Below, in pieces: positions 1 to 8,249 of a stretch of DNA of 37,238 nt. A program made the position numbers and the translations under genes. The stretch covers positions 1 through 37,238 of the forward strand of contig JAFGPG010000016.1 of NCBI GenBank assembly GCA_016926075.1, given 5' to 3'. Position 1 is the stretch's first letter, and the number at the start of each line of letters is the position of its first letter. This stretch comes from Methanomassiliicoccales archaeon. Lineage in GTDB: Archaea > Thermoplasmatota > Thermoplasmata > Methanomassiliicoccales > UBA472. Below the pieces are notes generated by a model. It saw only the letters and a list, made by a program, of their open reading frames with translations. It had not been told where the DNA came from and did no database searches.

Positions 1-130
1 CGGAGGAAACGTTTATGGACCGGCACAAGGTAACCGCCACGGTCACTGGACCGTCGATGAAGAGAAGAGGGTCAGCTGATCCCCCGGGAGATGATGAGCC
101 CTATGAGTGCAGAGATACTGGTCCAGGACC

Positions 131-640
131 TCACTCCATTTTCTTAACGGAGATGTGCAGCCCGGGCAATCGATCGCTTCCCCCGTAGCACTTGCCGGCG
201 CTGATGCGGACCACCTGCGCGTCGTCCGGGATGAGCACGCTCGTTATCCCGTCCAAAGCGGCCCGCACCAGCTTGTCCAGGTCGGGGCGCTTGGTGTTCA
301 TCCGCCATTTCTTGGGCACGCTCTTGGGACGGTTGAAGACGAAGTCCAGGGTGACCTCGTACCCCAGGTGCCGATCGTCCGAGTAGAAGGGGGTCGAGCG
401 CATCTCGTTGGCCCGCTGGGCCTCGGTGGCGATGCGGTTCCTCCAGGCGTCGGTATTGGCGTTGGTGTGCGTGGTCACCACCCGCTCCTGCTTCTTGATA
501 TAGAAGGCCCTGGTGGAGCCCTGGGGCACCGGGTCCCCGGCCACGAAGAACTCGATGGTCCCGTCATCGCCATAACCGACGTACTCCATGGGGGCCGGTT
601 CATTCTCCCCGATCTCTGCATACTCGTCGCTCACGTGCAT
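131..640 (-). CDS. RusA-family Holliday junction resolvase-like endonuclease
   Basis: Protein contains FFVAGDPVPQGSTRAF and RPDLDKLVRAALDGI...LIPDDAQVV, matching the RusA fold and its conserved acidic residues (DxD..K...D). Confidence 0.8.
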   Translation of the reverse strand: MHVSDEYAEIGENEPAPMEYVGYGDDGTIEFFVAGDPVPQGSTRAFYIKKQERVVTTHTNANTDAWRNRIATEAQRANEMRSTPFYSDDRHLGYEVTLDFVFNRPKSVPKKWRMNTKRPDLDKLVRAALDGITSVLIPDDAQVVRISAGKCYGGSDRLPGLHISVKKME

Positions 641-702
641 CCCAGGAGGGATATGAATCCCATCGCTAATATAATTTTAGGGCCTGGTGTCGACAGGCTC
701 CC

Positions 703-2013
703 TCACGGCACCAGCCGGTTGCGGTCCCGGGGAAAGAGTATGGTCTCGCGGATGTTGCCCAGCCCCAGCATCTTCTGCACCATGCGCTCCACCCCCAATC
801 CCCAGCCCCCGTGCGGCGGCATGCCGTACGCGAACGGGTTCAGGTAGAACCCGAAGTCCTTGGGGTCCAGCCCTTTCCTCTCCATCCTCTGTACCAGGCG
901 GTCATAGCGATGCTCCCTCTGTCCTCCCGAGGAGATCTCCTGACCCCGATAGTCGAGGTCGAAGGAGTGGGAGTAGGTGGTGCCGTCCTTCTCCATGATG
1001 TAGAAGGGCTTGGCCTCCTCAGGATACTCGATGATCCAGTACATCTCGTGGCCCTCCTGGGCCATGAGGTCGCCCAGGAGCTTCTCCCCCTCGGTGCCCA
1101 GGTCCTCTCCCAGCTCCAGGCGGAGACCGGCGTCCCGCACCATTCCCACCGCCCTCTCGTATGTGAGCACAGGGTAGGGGGCCTTGGGCACGGCCACCTC
1201 GCTCCCCAGCACCTCCAGGGAACGCGCGCCGCGCTCCTTCACCTCGGAGATGACGTACTGCATGCAGCCCTCGATGACCTCCATCACGTCCCTCTGGGAA
1301 TCGATGTGGGCCATCTCCCCGTCGAAGCTGATGAACTCCGAGACGTGCCTCACGGTGTCCGAGGGTTCCGCGCGGAAGGCCGGACTGATCTCGAAGACAC
1401 GGTCCAGGCCGGTGGACATGAGCATCTGCTTGTAGAGCTGCGGGGACTGCGCAAGGTAGGCGACCTTCCCGAAGTAATCGATCCTGAACAGGGTGGCCCC
1501 TCCCTCCGCCCCGGAGGCCACCAGCTTGGGGGTGAAGACCTCCACGAACCCGTTGTCCACCAGGTACTCGTCGATGAGGCGCAGGGTCAGGGACTTGATC
1601 TCGAACACCGCCCTCGCTTCCGGCCTGCGCAGGTCCATGAAGCGGTGGTTGAAACGGGTCTCCACCTCCACATCGACCTTGTCCACCACCCCCATGGGCA
1701 GGGGGGTCATGGCGGCGCTCTGCACCAGGACGGAGGAGGGGATGATCTCGTACCCGCTCTTGACCTGGGCACTCGGCTTTACCGTACCCGTCACCCGGAC
1801 CACCGATTCCCGGGACAGGGAGTTGATGGTCTGCATGACCTCCGGCGCGGTCCTCTTCTTGGGGGCGGTGACCTGCAGCACCCCGTAGCGGTCGCGAAGG
1901 ATGAGGAAGGTAATCCCCCCCAGGTTGCGCACCTCCTGGGCCCATCCCTCCACGGTGACCTCCTTGTCGAACTCCTCAGCGCCTATGGACCTGGAATCGT
2001 AGAGCATGTGCAC
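703..2013 (-). CDS. aspS: Aspartyl-tRNA synthetase (archaeal/nondiscriminating type)
   Basis: 436 aa; N-terminal OB fold (VTVEGWAQEVRNLGGITFLILRDRYGVLQV) and class II motifs (FRAEPSDTVRHVSEFISFDGEMA, GWGLGVERMVQ). Confidence 0.95.
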   Translation of the reverse strand: MHMLYDSRSIGAEEFDKEVTVEGWAQEVRNLGGITFLILRDRYGVLQVTAPKKRTAPEVMQTINSLSRESVVRVTGTVKPSAQVKSGYEIIPSSVLVQSAAMTPLPMGVVDKVDVEVETRFNHRFMDLRRPEARAVFEIKSLTLRLIDEYLVDNGFVEVFTPKLVASGAEGGATLFRIDYFGKVAYLAQSPQLYKQMLMSTGLDRVFEISPAFRAEPSDTVRHVSEFISFDGEMAHIDSQRDVMEVIEGCMQYVISEVKERGARSLEVLGSEVAVPKAPYPVLTYERAVGMVRDAGLRLELGEDLGTEGEKLLGDLMAQEGHEMYWIIEYPEEAKPFYIMEKDGTTYSHSFDLDYRGQEISSGGQREHRYDRLVQRMERKGLDPKDFGFYLNPFAYGMPPHGGWGLGVERMVQKMLGLGNIRETILFPRDRNRLVP

Positions 2014-2139
2014 GCCTCAGAAATGAACGGTCGATAATGCCCCCTTTTTTATATAATAGTTGGCGGGCCAATGTACCCATCGTCGACCTCGCTGCAGGAA
2101 CCGAAAGGTTAATGGTCGGTGGGGAAAAATGCCCCCCTC

Positions 2140-2364
2140 ATGCCAGCCAAAGTCACTATCGATCAGGACGAGTGCACGGGATGTGGAATTTGCTACGAGG
2201 ACGAGTGCCCGGACGTCTTCATGGAGGCGGACGACGGAAACTCCATCCTCAAGGAGATGTACCAGAAGGGGGACAAGTCCGTCGGTGAGATCCCGGACAA
2301 TCTCGTGGAATGTGCCAAGAAGGCCGAGGACGCCTGCCCGGCATCGGCCATCAAGGTGGAGTGA
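2140..2364 (+). CDS. 4Fe-4S ferredoxin
   Basis: MPAKVTIDQDECTGCGICYEDECPDVF...CAKKAEDACPASAIKVE; CxxCxxC and a distal C-P. Start placed at the MPAKV Met inside ORF 2119..2364. Confidence 0.85.
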   Translation: MPAKVTIDQDECTGCGICYEDECPDVFMEADDGNSILKEMYQKGDKSVGEIPDNLVECAKKAEDACPASAIKVE

Positions 2365-2471
2365 GACCCACTCCCACCATCCTTTTCCTCCGCGGTCAGC
2401 ACGGACCAGGCCGTCTCATCAAACATTATATATCGTGGCGATAATTGTCAAAACCAAGGTATGGGAATCAT

Positions 2472-3614
2472 ATGTCTCAGAAGGTCACCGTCTCTGTCAT
2501 AAAGGCCGACGTAGGCTCGGTCGCCGGGCACGCCAAACCGCACCCCAAGATGATGCGCAAGTGTGAGGAGGTCCTCTCGGAGGGCGTGGGGTCCGGGACC
2601 ATCAACGACTTCTTCGTCACCCGGGTAGGGGACGACATCAACCTGTTCATGACCCATCACAAGGGCGAGAACGACAAGGAGGTGCACGCCCTGGCCTGGA
2701 GCGCCTTCCAGGCCGCGGCCAAGCTGGCCAAGGAGATGAAGATGTACGCCGCCGGACAGGACATCCTCTCCGACGCCTTCAGCGGCAACATCCGGGGCAT
2801 GGGTCCCGGGGCGGCGGAGATCGAGTTCACCGAGCGCGGCGCCGAGCCCCTGATCTTCTTCATGGCCGACAAGACCGAGCCCTCCGCCTATTCCAACCCC
2901 CTGTGCCGCATCTTCATGGACCCCTTCACCACCACCGGGCTGGTCATAGACCCCCGGGCGCATCAGGGCTACCGGTTCGAGATCGTGGACGTCATGGACT
3001 CCAAGAGGATCATCATGTCCGCCCCCGAGGAGATGTACGACATACTGAGCCTGGTGGGGGATACCTCCCGCTACGCCATCAAGCGTGTCCTGAGCAAGGA
3101 CAAGGACCTGGGCACGGCATGCGTGGTCAGCACCGAGAAGCTCAACATCTGCGCTGGCAAGTACGTGGGCAAGGACGACCCGGTGGCCGTGGTGCGCTGC
3201 CAGAGCGGCTTCCCCGCGGTAGGGGAGGTCCTGCAGCCCTTCATGTTCCCCCAGCTGGTGGCCGGCTGGATGCGCGGCTCCCATTACGGCGCCTGGTATC
3301 CCTGCTCGGTGGAGGACTCCGATCCCACATACTTTGACGGGCCACCGCGCATCTGCGCCCTGGGCTTCCAGATCAGCAACGGCCGGCTGCAGGGCTGCGA
3401 GGACCCCGACGCCCCCCTGGGCCAGAAGATGCCCGTGGACTACTTCGCGGGAAGCGTATGGGACGAGGCGCGCCGGATGGCCGTGCGGGCCAGCATATAC
3501 ATGCGTCGGCACGGCCCCTTCATGCCCTCCATCCTCGGCCCCGAGGAGATGGAGTACACCACCCGTCCAGCCGTATTGGGCAAATTGAAGGACAGGATGG
3601 AGAAGATTGACTGA
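2472..3614 (+). CDS. fbp: Fructose-1,6-bisphosphate aldolase/phosphatase (archaeal bifunctional type)
   Basis: MSQKVTVSVIKADVGSVAGHAKPHPKM... and FSGNIRGMGPGAAEIEFTERGAEPLIFFMADKTEP are characteristic of archaeal FBPA/P. Start at internal Met 2472. Confidence 0.93.
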   Translation: MSQKVTVSVIKADVGSVAGHAKPHPKMMRKCEEVLSEGVGSGTINDFFVTRVGDDINLFMTHHKGENDKEVHALAWSAFQAAAKLAKEMKMYAAGQDILSDAFSGNIRGMGPGAAEIEFTERGAEPLIFFMADKTEPSAYSNPLCRIFMDPFTTTGLVIDPRAHQGYRFEIVDVMDSKRIIMSAPEEMYDILSLVGDTSRYAIKRVLSKDKDLGTACVVSTEKLNICAGKYVGKDDPVAVVRCQSGFPAVGEVLQPFMFPQLVAGWMRGSHYGAWYPCSVEDSDPTYFDGPPRICALGFQISNGRLQGCEDPDAPLGQKMPVDYFAGSVWDEARRMAVRASIYMRRHGPFMPSILGPEEMEYTTRPAVLGKLKDRMEKID

Positions 3615-4290
3615 GCTCGAGCTGCCGGTCATCGTGGTCAACTTCAAGGTCTATGCCGAGGTGGAGGGAGAGGGGGCGCTGCGCCTGGCCCAGGAATGCC
3701 AGGCCGTGGCCGATGCCTCCGGCGCCAGCCTGGTGGCCTGCCCTCCCATGGTAGAGCTCTCAACCATCGCCCGTGCGGTGCGCATCCCGGTGTTCTCGCA
3801 GCACGTGGACGCCCTCTCCTCGGGGTCCATCACCGGTCACGTGTCCCCGCAGAGCGTGCGGGCGGCCGGGGCCCGGGGAACCCTGATCAACCATTCCGAG
3901 CATCGCATGGTGCTGGCGGACATCGCCTCGACGGTCCGAGCATGCCGTGAGCTGGGACTGGTCAGCATCGTGTGCTCGGAGTCCGCGGAATCCTCTGTGG
4001 CCGTTGCCGCATACGGACCGGACTTCGTGGCCGTGGAGCCCCCCGAGCTCATCGGCGGGGACGTCTCGGTGACCACCGCCGACCCGGCCATCGTGAGCAG
4101 GACCGTGGAGCTTGTGCGGGCAACGGACCCCCAGGTCAAGGTGCTGTGCGGGGCGGGGGTCAAGAACGGGAAGGACGTGAGGACCGCGCTGGGGCTGGGC
4201 GCCTCCGGGGTCCTGCTCGCCTCAGGCGTGGTCAAGGCCAAGGACGTGCGGGCGGTGCTCGAGGACCTGGTCTCCGGCCTGAAAGACTGA
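3607..4290 (+). CDS. tpiA: Triosephosphate isomerase (archaeal)
   Basis: PVIVVNFKVYAE..., LINHSEHRM, VAVEPPELIG, LCGAGVKNGKDV; TTG start overlaps the 3' end of fbp. Confidence 0.92.
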   Translation: MTELELPVIVVNFKVYAEVEGEGALRLAQECQAVADASGASLVACPPMVELSTIARAVRIPVFSQHVDALSSGSITGHVSPQSVRAAGARGTLINHSEHRMVLADIASTVRACRELGLVSIVCSESAESSVAVAAYGPDFVAVEPPELIGGDVSVTTADPAIVSRTVELVRATDPQVKVLCGAGVKNGKDVRTALGLGASGVLLASGVVKAKDVRAVLEDLVSGLKD

Positions 4291-4334
4291 TTGCATAACC
4301 TCCCTCCTTATCCCTTCTCCATCATCTATCGCAG

Positions 4335-6284
4335 GTGCGCCCCCGTGACCTCCTTCCTTGCCTCGTTCTCTCCCTTCTTCTCCTCTCCCCTTCCCTGTCA
4401 CCCCTCCCAGCGGAAGCGGCCGTCACCGGTCCGCAGATACTGATCACCAGGGTCTGTCCCGCCTATCCCGGCGAGTTCGTAACCATGTGCAATCTAGGCC
4501 CGTCCATCGATCTGCAGGGCTGGCGGCTGAGCGATGGGGAGGGCAGCGTGACGTTCGAGGAGAACACGATCCTGGGCACCGGTCGCGCGCTCACCTGGTG
4601 CGATTCCCCGGAGCGCTTCAACGCCCTCTATCCCGGGGAGCCCTGCTTCCTGCGCAACTCCACCGGGGTGTCGTCCAAGGGCTCCATGAGGCTGGCGGAC
4701 CAGGGGGACGAGGTCCTCCTCCACGACGCCAGCGGCGGCCTGGCGGACGCCCTCTACTACGGCTCCGCCGAACCCGAGGCCCCCTGGAACGGCCCTCCCG
4801 TCCCCTGTAGGAAAGGGGAGATGATGGAACGGGTTAGGCCGGAGGTAGGCCAGGGATCCTGGGGAAAGGGGACTCCGGGGACGCACTCCATCCTCATCGA
4901 CGCGGAGGTGGAGGCCTTCCCCATCCTCTACCCGGAGATGGGACTGAGCCGCTTGGTGCGCGAGATCGACCTCTGCCAGAGCAGCCTGAGCCTTTCCACC
5001 TACCTACTGGAGAACTGGACCGTGGCCAGGCACCTGGCCATGGCCGCCGCCCGCGGGGTTCAGGTCCGCCTGCTACTGGAAGGCCAACCGGTAGGCGGCA
5101 TCAGTGAGAAGGGGGCGGCCCTGGCCTATTACCTACGGGAGAAGGGGGTGCAGGTGATGGTCATGCGCTCCTGCGATTCCTTCCGGCGCTATGACTACCT
5201 GCACGCCAAGTACATGGTCCTTGACGAGAGGAGGCTGCTGGTCAGCTCGGAGAACATGGCCGACTCCAGCTTCGGGACCAACCGCGGGTGGGCCGTGCTC
5301 ATGATCTCGGAGGAGATGGCCGCCGGGGCCCTTTCCCTCTTCCAGCGGGACTGGGCCGGACAAGGGGTGGACGTCTTTCCATTGGAGCTCAGCGTGGCCT
5401 ATAAGGAAGGAGCACCGGGAAGGCTGCCCAACGCCCTTCCGGACCCCCCTCTTCTCCAGGTCCGGGCCTCCGCCTCCCTGGCCTCCTCCCCCGGGGGTAT
5501 AGAGGACCTCATCGTCGAGGCGTTGGACGGGGCGTGCCACAGGGTGCTGGTGCAGCAGATGAGCATCGAGGAGGACTGGCTGGATGGTAACCGTATCATG
5601 GACGCCCTCCTGGGGGCGGCGGAGAGGGGGGTGCGTGTGCGGGTGCTGCTGGACGCCGGAACGGGCACCGAGGCCTCCAACCGCAGGGTGGCCGACGCCC
5701 TCAGCTCCCTGGCCGCCAGCAACGGTCTCGACCTGGAGGCCCGGCTGGCGCAGGGGCCGTTCGATCGCCTGCACAACAAGGGGCTCATCGTGGACGGGAC
5801 GGTGCTGGTGGGCAGCGCCAACTGGGTGGACGGCTCCATGCGCCACAACCGGGAGCTGGCCGTGCTGCTGAGGTCCCCTGACCTGGCCGAGACCTTCGCC
5901 CAGTGGTTCATGGACGACTGGAACGGTGATCACCTCCCCCCGGTCATCGTCCTGCCCTGGCATTATCTCCAGGTAGGGGAAGGGGACCCCGTGGTCCTGG
6001 ACGCCACGGGCTCTCACGACGACACGGGCATCGCGGACTTCAGATGGTACCTCGACGGGCAGGGAGACACTTTCCTTCAAGGCCCCGTTCAAACCATAAC
6101 CCTGCCCGCTGGCACCCACCAACTGACCCTGCAGATCACCGACCTCCAAGGGCATCGGTCCAACGCCACCCTGGTGGTCGAGGTGAGGGAAAGGACCGGT
6201 CCTGCTCCCTGGATCATCTACGCTCCGTTACCGGTGCTGGTGATCCTTTTATTAGTGAAGAGGAGGGGTGCAAGGGTTAAGTAA
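4335..6284 (+). CDS. Surface-anchored phospholipase D-like protein with N-terminal lamin-tail-like and C-terminal Ig/PKD-like domains
   Basis: Signal peptide; LTD-like ILITRVCPAYPGEFVTMCNLGPSIDLQGWRLSDGEG; two HxK motifs (HAKYMVLDERRLLVSSENM, HNKGLIVDGTVLVGSANW); PKD-like VVLDATGSHDDTGIADFRW; C-terminal TM plus KRRG. Confidence 0.8.
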   Translation: MRPRDLLPCLVLSLLLLSPSLSPLPAEAAVTGPQILITRVCPAYPGEFVTMCNLGPSIDLQGWRLSDGEGSVTFEENTILGTGRALTWCDSPERFNALYPGEPCFLRNSTGVSSKGSMRLADQGDEVLLHDASGGLADALYYGSAEPEAPWNGPPVPCRKGEMMERVRPEVGQGSWGKGTPGTHSILIDAEVEAFPILYPEMGLSRLVREIDLCQSSLSLSTYLLENWTVARHLAMAAARGVQVRLLLEGQPVGGISEKGAALAYYLREKGVQVMVMRSCDSFRRYDYLHAKYMVLDERRLLVSSENMADSSFGTNRGWAVLMISEEMAAGALSLFQRDWAGQGVDVFPLELSVAYKEGAPGRLPNALPDPPLLQVRASASLASSPGGIEDLIVEALDGACHRVLVQQMSIEEDWLDGNRIMDALLGAAERGVRVRVLLDAGTGTEASNRRVADALSSLAASNGLDLEARLAQGPFDRLHNKGLIVDGTVLVGSANWVDGSMRHNRELAVLLRSPDLAETFAQWFMDDWNGDHLPPVIVLPWHYLQVGEGDPVVLDATGSHDDTGIADFRWYLDGQGDTFLQGPVQTITLPAGTHQLTLQITDLQGHRSNATLVVEVRERTGPAPWIIYAPLPVLVILLLVKRRGARVK

Positions 6285-6302
6285 TGTCCAGGGCATTGGC
6301 GC

Positions 6303-6740
6303 ATGTTGCAGCTGCGTCATTATCACAATGCAGACCTGGCCGACGTGTGCCAGTTGGCCTCCGATTCCCTGAGGGAACGTTACGATCCCAGCCTCTTCTA
6401 CCAGCTGGTTCCCTACTGGCCGGAAGGGCTCATCGTCGTGGAGGACATGGGCCGGATCATCGGCTTCGTCTTCGGGGTCATGAGCGGCCCGCAGGAGGCC
6501 CGCATCCTCATGCTGGCCATAGACCGTATCTACCGAGGAAGGGGTCTGGGCACCCTGCTCGCCCGGGAGTTCTTCCGGGAGTGCGGTAAGAGGGGGGTGA
6601 GACGGGTGACCCTGGAGGTCAGGGTCAGCAACGTGGGGGCCATGCGCTTCTATCAGCGGCTGGGCTTCCTGAACATCCGTCGCGCCTCCCACTACTACTC
6701 GGACGGGGAGGACGGCCTTTTCATGATGCGCTACCTCTAG
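6303..6740 (+). CDS. GNAT acetyltransferase, RimI-like
   Basis: GRGLGTLLAREFF...VRVSNVGAMRFYQRLGFLNIRRASHYYSDGEDGLFM, typical of RimI/Ard1-type GNAT. Confidence 0.85.
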   Translation: MLQLRHYHNADLADVCQLASDSLRERYDPSLFYQLVPYWPEGLIVVEDMGRIIGFVFGVMSGPQEARILMLAIDRIYRGRGLGTLLAREFFRECGKRGVRRVTLEVRVSNVGAMRFYQRLGFLNIRRASHYYSDGEDGLFMMRYL

Positions 6741-8248
6741 TGGAACATGGAATCCTTGGTCTCGTTCCAGAAGTAATAGGGGGAGCGCTCCTTCTGCGCC
6801 GGGGAGATGTCCGTCCCCAATCCCTTGGTGTAGGAACCGTAGCGCTCCTTGATCTGCTCCTCGGCACTGCGGCTGCGCTGCACGGCCTTGGCGATGTGCT
6901 TGGCGGTGATGAGGTCCGCACCCTCCACCACCGCCAGGTCGCCGGCCGCCCTTATGAGGCCGCCCAGCTCCCTCAGCCGCAGGGTGAGGGCATTGCTGAT
7001 GCCGTCCACCTTGCTTGCTCGCGCACGCGCCTCCTTGACGATGGCCTCGATGGCCGAACGGTCGGCATGCGGTATGCGCCCGTCGGAGACGATCTCCTGG
7101 GCGATGAACTGCACCAGCCTCCCCCGGTTCTCCGGGGTGTCGGGCATGGCCGTGTTCACCAGCACCTCGTAGCCGTTACCGCATATGCGGGAGCGCAGGG
7201 GGGAGAGCACCTGCTCCAGGTCCTGGATGTTGCACGCCCCGACGAAAATGAAGTTGCAGGGCACGTTGTCCACCTTGACGCTGGCCCCCGCGCTCTGCGG
7301 GTTCCGGCCGGAGATGGGGAAGCGGCGCTCCTGCATGGCGGTCAGTATGAAGCGCTGCAGATGCCCCAGGTGGGGCAGCTCGTCTACGAAGAGCACACCC
7401 TCATGCGCCTCGTGTATGGCTCCCGGCACAACACGGTCATAGGGCTGCGTCCCCAGCTGGGCGTGTCCCCCGTATGGGTCGTGGCGCACATCCCCCAGGA
7501 GCTCGGTCTCCGATGAGCCGGTGGCCAGCACGAAGGGGTTGCGGTCCAGGGGTACCAGCACCTTGCGCGGGGACTGCCTTTCCCATTCCCTGCGCTTCTC
7601 CAGGGCCTCCTGGTCCAGAACCCTTATCATCTCCCCGCAGCGTTCGAAGACCACCACCTCCTCCTTGCCGAAGCGGGTGCGGGTGGTGGTCACCCTCTCC
7701 TTCCCCACGGGACCGGCAAGGCCGGCCACGTTCATCTGTTCGAAGAGCCCGCTCATCAGGTCCCCGAAGGGATTGTTGTTGGCCACCTCGCTGGACTTCA
7801 GCTTCTGGCACTTGATGCACTGCCTCTCCTTCGGGGATGAATAGGCCCCGCAGTTGCGGCAACGGTAGCCCAGGCGCTCGGCCACGTTGACCGGGGCGTT
7901 CTTGGGATCGATGAGCTCGCCCTCGGCGAACTCCTTGGACTGGGACTCGCGGCCCACCTCCTCCGCGCCCTTGATCTCCACAAACGGTCTCTCTGGATTC
8001 TCGGGGTTATGCACCACCCTGATCTCCTGGGTGGGACGGAGGAGGTGCAGCGACAGGGCCTGAGCGATCATGGACTTCCCGGTGCCCGGGGGCCCGACCA
8101 GCAACAGGTGCCGGCGCTGCTGGGCGGCGATGCGGGCCAGGGTCACCGCCTCCTCCTGACCGATCACCCTCTGCAGGGGATCGGAGGGGATGGTCGCCCC
8201 GGCCGTGCTCTCCACGCCGCACCAGTCCGCCCTGTCCTCGCCGCTCAT
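6737..8248 (-). CDS. LonB-like AAA+ ATPase with zinc-ribbon insert and no Lon protease domain
   Basis: Walker A LLLVGPPGTGKSMIAQAL; Walker B GVLFVDELPHL; LonB-like MPDTPENRGRLVQFIAQEI and LRLRELGGLIRAAGDLA; CRNC...CIKC insert; ends about 50 aa after the ATPase domain. Confidence 0.8.
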   Translation of the reverse strand: MSGEDRADWCGVESTAGATIPSDPLQRVIGQEEAVTLARIAAQQRRHLLLVGPPGTGKSMIAQALSLHLLRPTQEIRVVHNPENPERPFVEIKGAEEVGRESQSKEFAEGELIDPKNAPVNVAERLGYRCRNCGAYSSPKERQCIKCQKLKSSEVANNNPFGDLMSGLFEQMNVAGLAGPVGKERVTTTRTRFGKEEVVVFERCGEMIRVLDQEALEKRREWERQSPRKVLVPLDRNPFVLATGSSETELLGDVRHDPYGGHAQLGTQPYDRVVPGAIHEAHEGVLFVDELPHLGHLQRFILTAMQERRFPISGRNPQSAGASVKVDNVPCNFIFVGACNIQDLEQVLSPLRSRICGNGYEVLVNTAMPDTPENRGRLVQFIAQEIVSDGRIPHADRSAIEAIVKEARARASKVDGISNALTLRLRELGGLIRAAGDLAVVEGADLITAKHIAKAVQRSRSAEEQIKERYGSYTKGLGTDISPAQKERSPYYFWNETKDSMFH

Positions 8249-8249
8249 A

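Noticed and set aside
2-77. Short open frame entering from the left edge (GGNVYGPAQGNRHGHWTVDEEKRVS*)
   Set aside because: Too short to identify and another frame is also open; cannot be supported.
811-2037. 408-aa plus-strand ORF opposite aspS
   Set aside because: Shadow frame of a GC-rich gene; His/Leu/Gly-rich composition with no coherent domain, while the minus strand encodes a clear AspRS.
2448-3647. 399-aa minus-strand ORF opposite fbp
   Set aside because: Antisense shadow of a well-recognised FBP aldolase/phosphatase gene.
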